NCBI GenBank assembly: GCA_964643355.1 | Contig: CAZXPW010000006.1 | Coordinates: 58,790-122,789, forward strand | Length of the DNA stretch: 64,000 bases | Source: FEN-1350 sp964643355 | GTDB taxonomy: Bacteria; Planctomycetota; Phycisphaerae; Sedimentisphaerales; Anaerohalosphaeraceae | Direction of reading: 5' to 3' | In this document: positions 51,249 through 58,893 of the stretch, one piece after another | Numbering within the stretch: the stretch's first letter is position 1 | Layout of the letters: each line of letters opens with the position of its first letter | The notes under the pieces: generated by a model | What the model was told of the DNA's origin: nothing | What the model saw: only the letters and a program-made list of their open reading frames with translations | Database searches by the model: none | Position numbers and translations under genes: made by a program

Positions 51249-52835
51249 ATGAAACGCTTAATGCTATTCTGTTGTCTTTCGGCCGGGTGGCTTGTCACCC
51301 AGGGCCTCGCCGACACGATTCAAGTGCCTGCGGATTATCCCTTGATCCAGGATGCGATCAATGCTTCCTCGGACGGAGACGAAATCGTGATTGCCCCCGG
51401 AACCTACTATGAGGGCAATATCAATCTTTCCGGAAAAGCGATAACGATCCGGAGCGAGGAACCCTCCAATCCCGCCGTGACGACGATCCATTGTATGGAT
51501 TTCTTCAGCGGTTTTATGTTTGTCACCGGGGAAACGCCTTTAACGACCATCGAAGGGTTGACGGTCGTTCATGCCACATTCTTCTATGGCGGCGCTTTTG
51601 TCTGCATGCCTAACGACGAGAGCTTCCAGGGAAGCAGCCCCACGATTCGGAACTGTGTCATTACCACAAACAATGCCTGGTCCGACGGCGCAGGTCTTTA
51701 TTCGGACTCTGATTGTTCGCCTATTATCGAAAACTGTACCTTTACGATGAATATCTCCGGATTGTCGGGCGGAGCCGTCTCCATCGCCTATGGCAATCCC
51801 GTCTTTACCAACTGCCAGTTTGTGAACAACTCGTCCGGATATTTCGGCGGCGCAATATCCATCAATTACGGCAATCCCATCTTTATGAATTGCCAAATCA
51901 TGGAAAACTCCGCCGGACTTTGGGGAGGGGCCGTTTATGCGTATGGCGGCAGTCCCGAATTCCGAAATTGCGTGATTGCCGGAAACTATGCCGACAAGGG
52001 AGGCGCCTTCTATTTTGATTCAACCGATCACCCCCAGGTTGTGAATTGTACGGTGATCGACAACCTGGCCGGTTCGAATGAACCCGGATCGGGAGCATCC
52101 GCTATTTTTGCCGATAGCTCTATGAACCTGACGATCGAAAGCTCTCTGTTCTGGGGGAATGCCGTCGTAGCGGAAGCGTCAAACACCGATACGATCTTTA
52201 TTACCGGCCAAATTGATGGATCCAACGCCCGTATCGCGTATTGCAATATCGAGGACTACGCCAATTCCCTCAGCTACGATCCTGCCTTCACAACGGTGGA
52301 AGACTTGATGGATCTCGATCCCAAGTTCGTCCCCGATGATTGGCATCTGCAGAAGGGTTCACCCTGTATCAACGCGGGTAATCCCGCCTATATGCCCGAC
52401 GAAACGGATATCGACGGCGAAGAGCGTGTCATGAACGGCCGTATCGACATCGGAGCCGACGAAGTCGAAGGCGCTATCGCCGCCAGGATCAATATCGTAC
52501 CCGGCAAGCTCGTAGTTCCCTGCAAGGGATTTGTGCTGGCGATGATCCGTCTGCCCGAGGGGTATTCGGTCAAGAATATCCATGCCAAGACGGTTCTCTG
52601 GGCCGACAAGGTTGCCGCAATCTGCGTGGAAAAGTGCCGGTATAGCGCCGTCGCCGTCTTCGATCTGAGCAAAGTATCCCAGACCCTTGAAGATCTCGAA
52701 GGCGCCGTCGAAGTTACGATCACCGGCCAACTGGCCGACGGAACCGTCTTTGTCGGTAGCGACACCATCCTGGTCAAACAGGTCCATTGGAAGCCCTGGT
52801 TCAAGTGGCTGTGTCACTCAGCGTGGAAGAAATAA
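51249..52835 (+). CDS. Secreted right-handed beta-helix protein
   Basis: A 528-residue exported protein. After a signal peptide (about 1-21, ending near GLA) it has DTIQVPADYPLIQDAINASSDGDEIVIAPGTY split over the start of the helix, the typical opening of pectate-lyase-like beta-helix proteins. Several repeats of about 24 residues follow (NPVFTNCQFVNNSSGYFGGAI; NPIFMNCQIMENSAGLWGGAV; SPEFRNCVIAGNYADKGGAF). The helix closes at DIGADEVE, and a C-terminal beta domain of about 110 residues follows. No catalytic residues are evident. GGGAG lies before the ATG at 51249. A terminator follows. Confidence 0.88.
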   Translation: MKRLMLFCCLSAGWLVTQGLADTIQVPADYPLIQDAINASSDGDEIVIAPGTYYEGNINLSGKAITIRSEEPSNPAVTTIHCMDFFSGFMFVTGETPLTTIEGLTVVHATFFYGGAFVCMPNDESFQGSSPTIRNCVITTNNAWSDGAGLYSDSDCSPIIENCTFTMNISGLSGGAVSIAYGNPVFTNCQFVNNSSGYFGGAISINYGNPIFMNCQIMENSAGLWGGAVYAYGGSPEFRNCVIAGNYADKGGAFYFDSTDHPQVVNCTVIDNLAGSNEPGSGASAIFADSSMNLTIESSLFWGNAVVAEASNTDTIFITGQIDGSNARIAYCNIEDYANSLSYDPAFTTVEDLMDLDPKFVPDDWHLQKGSPCINAGNPAYMPDETDIDGEERVMNGRIDIGADEVEGAIAARINIVPGKLVVPCKGFVLAMIRLPEGYSVKNIHAKTVLWADKVAAICVEKCRYSAVAVFDLSKVSQTLEDLEGAVEVTITGQLADGTVFVGSDTILVKQVHWKPWFKWLCHSAWKK

Positions 52836-52844
52836 TCCGAGTGC

Positions 52845-52877
52845 GGCCCGGGCGTCTTGTCCCGCCCGGGCCCTTTT
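52845..52877 (+). terminator. Intrinsic terminator of the beta-helix gene
   Basis: GGCCCGGGCG pairs with CGCCCGGGCC (10 bp, all G-C) across an 8-nt loop and is followed by CTTTT. Confidence 0.85.
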
Positions 52878-52970
52878 GCGCTCGGAGGGATTTGCCGATA
52901 CACCGATTGGGTAACAGGCAAATGATTTCGTATGTTATGGAATAAAAGAACCCTTGGGGGGGTCGAAACC

Positions 52971-54605
52971 ATGAAAACGAAAATGATTCGATCGGGATCT
53001 TTGCGAAAAGGCATTGCCCTGATGATGTGTCTGATCTTCATGGCCGTCTTTTCCGCACTGACGGTTGGATTGATGGCCACCAGTTCCACCAACGCGCAGG
53101 TTGCCGACAATCACCGCAAGACCAACACGGCGATGAACAGCGCCTTGTCCGGCCTGGAGTGCGCCAAATCCATCATTGCCCATACGCCCACTTTCAGTAC
53201 CAGCCAGAATACCGTTACTGCAGCCCAGGCCAATCAGATGTGGTCCAATTTGTGTTCGACTCTGCAGGCCACGGCCCTGGGCGGGCTGGCGGTCAATCCC
53301 GCTTCGACTTTCACCGACGGGAACGGGACTGGAACTCAAATTATGACCGCTCCCATCAATTTTGGAAGCACCGGTCAGAATTTCACCATTCGTTTTTATC
53401 GATACGACGCCAATCCCGCGCGGATCCTGCTGGATTGTACAGGCAGCGAAGGTTCCATTTCCCGCAAAGTCCATCTGGAAATGGATATCAAGAAACAGGC
53501 CGATGTCCTCAACTACGCCATCGCCAGCCGCGGTCGTATGTGGGTAACCCAGAACTCGGTCATTCACGGACCCATTTACAGCTCCTGGAACAAACCCTCG
53601 ATTGGTACGGGAATCGAAACCACGGCCGATACGGTGGTCGAAGGCACCATTAGCACCGCTATCACGCTGGCCGATCTGCGCGCGTACAATCTGCAGATGG
53701 AAACACTCGACGCGGATGATCAACCCATGTTTGACGCCGAAGGCAACCGAATCTACAGCACCGAAGACAAGATTCAGGGCGCCCACCAGGGAATCTTCTA
53801 TGGGGTCCAGAACGCTTCCATGCCCGGAATGAATCCCGGCGACTACAATACCAGCTTGTATAAAAATCTTTGCACCACCATTGCCTCCTCCTCGACCATT
53901 CAGACCGAGTATTTTCCCCATGCCGCGTCAGGATATACCCTGCCCAAATCCAGCTCGAGTAAGCGGTTTGATCGCAAGGTGTACAATGGCATGACCTTCA
54001 GCAATGTCAAGGTTCCCAAAGGCACGCATGCCCTGTTCAAGAACTGCACTTTTAATGATGTCTTGTTCATCGAAGCCAACGCCACATACTCGGACAGCGC
54101 CAGTTATACCAACAACATCCGCTTTGAAAACTGCACTTTCAACGGGGCCATCGTTTCGGATGTGCCCGCCACCAGCACCACCAGCAGCACCTGGTGGATG
54201 CGCAACTGCCTGTATTTCACGGGCACGGCGACTTTTAACAACCAATCGCAATTCCGCGAGACGACTATTTTGGCGCCCAACTTCAATGTCAACCTCGGAA
54301 ACACCGGATCCTTCGAGTCCGGCAGCGAAAATGTTCTGACCGGGGCCGTCGTGGGAGGGATCGTGGATGTCCGCGGAAACGCCCGAATCTACGGTACGAT
54401 TATCTCGATGTTTGACACCTCCAATTACAGCAGCGGATATGTCACCAACATCGGAGCGGCCGATGATGGAGGTGACGAAAGCGTCGGGTACACCGGAGGC
54501 ACCATCGAGATCACGCCCGATACGGAGAATCTGTTGCCCAGCGGCATCACGACGCCCATTATCATTGCGCCCGTAAATAATACCTACAGTGAAATTTGCA
54601 GTTAA
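52971..54605 (+). CDS. PilX-like type IV pilus assembly/minor pilin-type protein
   Basis: A 544-residue protein. The N-terminus (RKGIALMMCLIFMAVFSALTVGLMA, about residues 12-36) is followed by SALSGLECAKSII, the usual PilX_N layout: short basic leader, hydrophobic helix, then an amphipathic helix with alternating A/L. The central and C-terminal regions are beta-rich and Ser/Thr/Asn-rich. Repeated NCTFN- and NxRFENCTFNGA-type stretches (about 350-400) recall polymer-forming or beta-helix surface segments. The ATG at 52971 is preceded by a G-rich ribosome site. Likely cell-surface or pilus-associated; the repeated C-terminal half is much larger than in a simple pilin. Confidence 0.8.
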   Translation: MKTKMIRSGSLRKGIALMMCLIFMAVFSALTVGLMATSSTNAQVADNHRKTNTAMNSALSGLECAKSIIAHTPTFSTSQNTVTAAQANQMWSNLCSTLQATALGGLAVNPASTFTDGNGTGTQIMTAPINFGSTGQNFTIRFYRYDANPARILLDCTGSEGSISRKVHLEMDIKKQADVLNYAIASRGRMWVTQNSVIHGPIYSSWNKPSIGTGIETTADTVVEGTISTAITLADLRAYNLQMETLDADDQPMFDAEGNRIYSTEDKIQGAHQGIFYGVQNASMPGMNPGDYNTSLYKNLCTTIASSSTIQTEYFPHAASGYTLPKSSSSKRFDRKVYNGMTFSNVKVPKGTHALFKNCTFNDVLFIEANATYSDSASYTNNIRFENCTFNGAIVSDVPATSTTSSTWWMRNCLYFTGTATFNNQSQFRETTILAPNFNVNLGNTGSFESGSENVLTGAVVGGIVDVRGNARIYGTIISMFDTSNYSSGYVTNIGAADDGGDESVGYTGGTIEITPDTENLLPSGITTPIIIAPVNNTYSEICS

Positions 54606-54652
54606 CCTGAATCCATTGAATTCATTCTGAATTTTTCATAAGGAGAAAACCC

Positions 54653-54844
54653 ATGAAAAAGTACCTGATAATGCTCATGCTGATGCTCTTCATCGCGGCG
54701 CCTGTGGTTTTGGCCGAGGGGGATGACCCCACGGAACCCACGGAAGTCACGCTGCTGTCCGGCGATGAAGGCGGTTCCGATGAACCCACGGAATTCACGC
54801 TTCTGGCTGACGATGAGGGTGGTTCGGATGAACCCACGGAGTAA
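54653..54844 (+). CDS. Small secreted acidic repeat protein
   Basis: A 63-residue protein with AAGGAG eight bases before its ATG. Residues 1-21 are a signal peptide (cleavage after VVLA). The mature 42 residues are almost two full 16-residue repeats (PTEVTLLSGDEGGSDE and PTEFTLLADDEGGSDE) and a third that stops after PTE. The mature peptide is strongly acidic with no Lys or Arg. It follows the PilX-like gene by 47 bp and is closed by a strong terminator. Function unknown; it could be a surface or matrix peptide or a Ca-binding spacer. Confidence 0.75.
   Translation: MKKYLIMLMLMLFIAAPVVLAEGDDPTEPTEVTLLSGDEGGSDEPTEFTLLADDEGGSDEPTE
54737..54841 (+). repeat. 48-bp tandem coding repeats
   Basis: Units at 54737-54784 and 54785-54832 and a 9-bp third start encode the 16-residue acidic repeats. 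The two units differ at several synonymous and some coding positions, so the protein repeat is conserved more than the DNA. Confidence 0.75.
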
Positions 54845-54866
54845 CCACTTCGTGCAGTACAACAAA

Positions 54867-54905
54867 AGCCGTCCGGGATTTACCGCCCCGGACGGCTCGT
54901 TTGTT
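54867..54905 (+). terminator. Bidirectional intrinsic terminator
   Basis: AGCCGTCCGGG pairs with CCCGGACGGCT (11 bp) across a 9-nt loop, with TTTGTTT after it on the plus strand and TTTGTTG on the minus strand. It can also end the convergent Gfo/Idh/MocA gene. Confidence 0.85.
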
Positions 54906-54962
54906 TATGAATGGGTCAAAGCGGCTGGCTTTGTCAACTCTTCCTTTCCCTCAATCCATTTC

Positions 54963-56312
54963 TCACCCGATCCCCTTAACGGACCAGCCCTCTCGGTAAG
55001 TCTTCCGAAGATATTTTTCCGCTTCGGGCATGTTGGGAATCTTCATCTTAACTGGATCCCACTGAAGCGTCTTTCCGGCAAAATGGATGCCGACATTGCC
55101 CAGCAGCACCGCTTCGGTCATGGGGCCGGAGAAATCGAAGTTGGCCTCGGGCTTTCCCTTGCCCAGACAGGCATCGACCCATTGCTGATAGTGGTCCAGT
55201 GATTTGACTTTCGGCCTCTGGTATCCTTTGAATTTTTCCAGGGGATACAGTTGCGGTCCGGCCCAGTGTGGTAGAACCATCACGCCTTCTTCGCCGACGA
55301 TGATCGATCCGGCATGCGGTAACTTGTATTCGGTCGGCATCGGCACCAGCTCTCGAGGGGGGATCTTTTCGCCGTTGTACCAGGTTCCCTTGACGGTTTT
55401 GCCCGCGGTAAATTCCGTCCCGGGGAATTCATATTCCACGACCTGCCATACCGGATAGGTCTCGGTATTGTAGTTGGACACCTCGGTCTTAACCGACAAC
55501 GGCGCTTCAAGCTTCAGGGCCGTAAACACCGGATCGAAGATGTGACAGGCAAAATCGCCCATGACCCCGCCGCCGAAGGCCTGCCAGCCCCGCCACTTGG
55601 CGGGGTGATAAACATCGGCCTTATACGGCCTCATCGGGGCAACGCCGATCCAGTGGTCCCAGTTTAGACTGGACGGAACCGGATCCTCGCCCTCCGGCCG
55701 AGCCGTTGCCGTTGTCCACACGGCTGAGCCGCTCTGCCAACTGTGGAACTGCGTAACCTTGCCGATTCCGCCGGATTGAATAATCGCCACTCCCATCCGA
55801 TAGGCGATATCGGCATGAATCTGAATGCCCATCTGCGTCATGACGCCCATATTGCGGGCCGCCAAAGTCAGGATTCGGGCCTCGTTGACCGTGTGGGTCA
55901 GGGGTTTCTGGCAATATACATGCTTGCCTTTTTGAATTGCGCTATAGGCAATCGGGGCATGCATATGATCCGGCGTTGAAACATTCACCGAATCGATCTT
56001 GTCGCCTTCTTTCTCGAGCAACTCCCGCCAATCCCGGTATTGCCGGACGGACTCGATTTTGTGTTCGGTTTTCAGATACTCGACCGCTTTGGCCAGATTT
56101 CCCGCATCCACATCGCACAACGCCACAATATCCGTCGTTCCCCCGGACAGGATGGATTGCAGATCGCCGAATCCCATCCCTCCCACGCCGATGCACGCGT
56201 GCTGCAATTTGCCGTTGGCGGATTTTGCCAGCGACAATTTCGGTAAAAACAGGAGAGAACCCAGCGCAGCGGAACTCCGCAGAAATTGGCGACGACTCAC
56301 GCGATACTTCAT
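54963..56312 (-). CDS. Tat-exported Gfo/Idh/MocA-family oxidoreductase
   Basis: A 449-residue NAD(P)-dependent sugar-type oxidoreductase. The N-terminus has a twin-arginine signal (SRRQFLRSS) and a hydrophobic stretch ending near LAKS. The Rossmann motif is GVGGMGFGDL, the catalytic motif is present as QKPLTHTVNEA, and AFGGGVMGDFACHIFDP fits the substrate-binding region. Related exported proteins are abundant in Planctomycetota and act on polysaccharide breakdown products. A perfect GGAGGTGA ribosome site precedes the ATG. It forms its own transcription unit. Confidence 0.93.
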   Translation of the reverse strand: MKYRVSRRQFLRSSAALGSLLFLPKLSLAKSANGKLQHACIGVGGMGFGDLQSILSGGTTDIVALCDVDAGNLAKAVEYLKTEHKIESVRQYRDWRELLEKEGDKIDSVNVSTPDHMHAPIAYSAIQKGKHVYCQKPLTHTVNEARILTLAARNMGVMTQMGIQIHADIAYRMGVAIIQSGGIGKVTQFHSWQSGSAVWTTATARPEGEDPVPSSLNWDHWIGVAPMRPYKADVYHPAKWRGWQAFGGGVMGDFACHIFDPVFTALKLEAPLSVKTEVSNYNTETYPVWQVVEYEFPGTEFTAGKTVKGTWYNGEKIPPRELVPMPTEYKLPHAGSIIVGEEGVMVLPHWAGPQLYPLEKFKGYQRPKVKSLDHYQQWVDACLGKGKPEANFDFSGPMTEAVLLGNVGIHFAGKTLQWDPVKMKIPNMPEAEKYLRKTYREGWSVKGIG

Positions 56313-56415
56313 AAATCACCTCCAATGAAATCGGGTTGTTTTCCCACAGTGTACCCCCCGGATGGTTCTCCTGTCAATTCCGATTTGTGGAATTGGGGAT
56401 TTCCGTGTCAGCGCA

Positions 56416-56447
56416 ATAAAAAAGGGCGAATCCGAAGACTCGCCCTG
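56416..56447 (-). terminator. Intrinsic terminator of the membrane hypothetical gene
   Basis: On the minus strand AGGGCGA and TCGCCCT pair across a 10-nt loop, followed by a T-run. Confidence 0.85.
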
Positions 56448-56471
56448 TTTCGATCGGAACCCGGCGGAAAT

Positions 56472-57347
56472 TCACTGCAGAATTCCCAACCTCCGCAGCG
56501 TCGCCTGCGACCATCGTCGACTTCGGATCTGGGCGCTGAACAGCAACACCACCACCAGCAACCACAAACCTCCGAATCGCAGGAAATACAGAATTTCCGA
56601 GAACGGCGTCGTTCCCGCGCAACCGCTCGAACACAACAGCTCGGCCGGCATATACATCGCTCCCAACAGTACTCCCGGGAAGAAAGTCTGCCACGGCACC
56701 AGAAAGGCCAGTGCCAGCAGCGACCGGAAAAATCCGCGGACAATATGATTCAATCCGCCCAGTCGCCCCGCCAGAGAAATCTTCAGGATCACCAGAAGAC
56801 AAAGACAATACAGGATCGTCAGCAACAAGACAAAGAAATTGGCCACGCGAACGGCCCACACCACTTGCAGGCACTTGGGCAGATACTTGTCATATTTCCC
56901 CAACGGCCATTTGGGTGTGTTACCGGCGGCGGGCTTTTGTACGATTTCGGTTGGTTTTTCGATTGTCGCCCCAACCGCTTTTTCGGCCTCGGCCATCATC
57001 GTCGTCGCGGTTTCTTTCATTTCGGGCGTGACTGCGGCCTCGACGGGTTTTGCCGTGGGTTCGCTGGCGGGATTGACCGGTTCCCGAGTGGAGGGGGCAT
57101 CGGTAGCCGCCAGCGGTCCCAACCATGCGCCGCGGGCGTCGCAGACCATTGCGCAGGGCTTGCAGGGCATGGGACATTCCGATTTGTCGATATACCCAAA
57201 ATAGTTTAGCCAGAAGATCCCCTGCAACAGGAATAATCCCAGCAAGATCAATGTAAACAGACAGTTCTTCATCGATTTAAGAACACTGATCGCCTCCAGA
57301 CAATCGGTGGTATCGACGATATCGCCTCTTTTTTCAAATTCGCTCAT
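56472..57347 (-). CDS. Hypothetical membrane protein
   Basis: A 291-residue protein. One helix lies near residues 30-50, followed by a short Cys-rich external segment (CPMPCKPCAMVC) that could bind metal or form disulfides. An Ala/Glu/Pro-rich linker spans about 75-140, and the C-terminal part has four further helices. I do not know the family. It sits between a Tat-exported oxidoreductase and hemL on the same strand with its own terminator. Confidence 0.8.
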   Translation of the reverse strand: MSEFEKRGDIVDTTDCLEAISVLKSMKNCLFTLILLGLFLLQGIFWLNYFGYIDKSECPMPCKPCAMVCDARGAWLGPLAATDAPSTREPVNPASEPTAKPVEAAVTPEMKETATTMMAEAEKAVGATIEKPTEIVQKPAAGNTPKWPLGKYDKYLPKCLQVVWAVRVANFFVLLLTILYCLCLLVILKISLAGRLGGLNHIVRGFFRSLLALAFLVPWQTFFPGVLLGAMYMPAELLCSSGCAGTTPFSEILYFLRFGGLWLLVVVLLFSAQIRSRRWSQATLRRLGILQ

Positions 57348-57389
57348 GGCACATCTCCCAAATCGATTCTGAATATTCTGACCTGAGTA

Positions 57390-58691
57390 TTATCGTCGTA
57401 TATTTTCGAAGACCTTGCGAATAATTTCGATCGTTTCATCAATATCTTCGGACCTGTGGGCCAGTGAAACAAACAGAGCCTCATACGCGCTGGGGGCAAT
57501 ATACACCCCGTTTCGCAGCAGGCCCGAGAAAAACCGCTTGAACATCGCTATATCCGTCGATTTGACATCCGCCAGATTCCGAATGGTTCGTTCCGTAAAA
57601 TAACAACTCAGGATCGAACCCGCCCGGAGGATCCGAACCGCGATCCCCGTCTGGCGGGCCGCATTCTCAATTCCGGCGTGCAATCTCGCCGCCGTTTGTT
57701 CCAATTGACCGTACGGATCTCCCTGGCTCAGAAGGTCCAGAGTCGCAATCGCGGCCGCCATCGCAAGCGGATTGCCGCTAAGAGTTCCGGCCTGATACAC
57801 CGGCCCCCGGGGAGAAAGTAAATCCATGATGACCGCTCTGCCACCCACCGCAGCCGCAGGCAATCCGCCGCCGATGATCTTGCCCAGACAGGTCAGGTCG
57901 GGCATGATTCCATACAGTTCCTGTGCGCCGCCATACGCGACTCGAAAACCGGTTATGACTTCGTCGAAAATCAGAACCGCACCGTGGTAGTCGCAAAGCT
58001 GCCGGAGAGATTTCAGATAACCGGGATCGGGAAGAACAACGCCCATATTGGCGGCGATTGGCTCGATAATCAAACCAGCCACACGACCGTGATACTCCTC
58101 AAACGCCTTCTCAACGGCCGCACAATCATTGTACTCAACCACGATCGTCTTTTCGGTTACGCTCCGGGGAATTCCGCCGCTGGACGGGGTCGAATGCTCC
58201 GCCAGACCCGATCCGGCCGCCACAAGAAGTCCGTCCGAGTGGCCGTGATAACAGCCGTTCATCTTGATAATAAAATCCCGTCCCGTATGGGCCCGGGCCA
58301 AACGCAGGGCCGTCATCACCGCCTCGGTACCCGAAGAGACCATCCGAACCTTCTGAATTGACGGCATGGCCTTCACAATTCTCTCCGCCAGTGCCGTTTC
58401 CGCCATAGTCGGCGCTCCGAAGGTCGTTCCCAGCCCCGCTGCCGCCTGAATCGCCGCTACCACCTTCGGATGAGCATGCCCCAGTATCAGCGGTCCCCAG
58501 GAACCGACATAATCAATATATTCATTGCCATCGATGTCGCGTACCCTGCACCCCCGTCCCGAGGCGATAAACACCGGCTTTTCATCTACGCCGCCATAGG
58601 CCCGGACAGGGGAATTTACCCCGCCGGGGATAACCCGACAAGCCCGTTCCCCTTCACGAATCGATCCTGAAAAATCATATCCCTGCGCCAT
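57390..58691 (-). CDS. hemL: Glutamate-1-semialdehyde 2,1-aminomutase
   Basis: PLP enzyme that makes 5-aminolevulinate for haem, B12 and other tetrapyrroles by the C5 route; 433 residues. Hallmarks are IPGGVNSPVRAYGGV and YIDYVGSWGPLILGH near the start, the PLP lysine in LGKIIGGGLPAAAVGG, and GTLSGNPLAMAA. A supply of tetrapyrrole fits the cobalamin-dependent enzymes nearby. Confidence 0.97.
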   Translation of the reverse strand: MAQGYDFSGSIREGERACRVIPGGVNSPVRAYGGVDEKPVFIASGRGCRVRDIDGNEYIDYVGSWGPLILGHAHPKVVAAIQAAAGLGTTFGAPTMAETALAERIVKAMPSIQKVRMVSSGTEAVMTALRLARAHTGRDFIIKMNGCYHGHSDGLLVAAGSGLAEHSTPSSGGIPRSVTEKTIVVEYNDCAAVEKAFEEYHGRVAGLIIEPIAANMGVVLPDPGYLKSLRQLCDYHGAVLIFDEVITGFRVAYGGAQELYGIMPDLTCLGKIIGGGLPAAAVGGRAVIMDLLSPRGPVYQAGTLSGNPLAMAAAIATLDLLSQGDPYGQLEQTAARLHAGIENAARQTGIAVRILRAGSILSCYFTERTIRNLADVKSTDIAMFKRFFSGLLRNGVYIAPSAYEALFVSLAHRSEDIDETIEIIRKVFENIRR

Positions 58692-58806
58692 GTTTGTAGT
58701 CCTTCCGCTTGGAAGCGATGATTATAATCCGGTCCGGGTCCGAACGGAAGAATTCCTTCCTTGCTCTTGTCCAATTCCTTTTCCCGCCAAACTCCCATCT
58801 TTTCGC

Positions 58807-58835
58807 TTGCAATTCCCCGTTCGAACCCCTATATA
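58807..58835 (+). promoter_or_regulatory. Promoter of the PpiD-like to glyS group
   Basis: TTGCAA (58807-58812), a 17-bp spacer and TATATA (58830-58835). The transcript start would be about 50 bp before the ATG at 58894, which has AAGGA upstream. Confidence 0.6.
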
Positions 58836-58893
58836 GTTATGGTTTATCGTTCCTGGATCGATTCAAGACAATCGAGGGAAAAAAGGAAATCGT

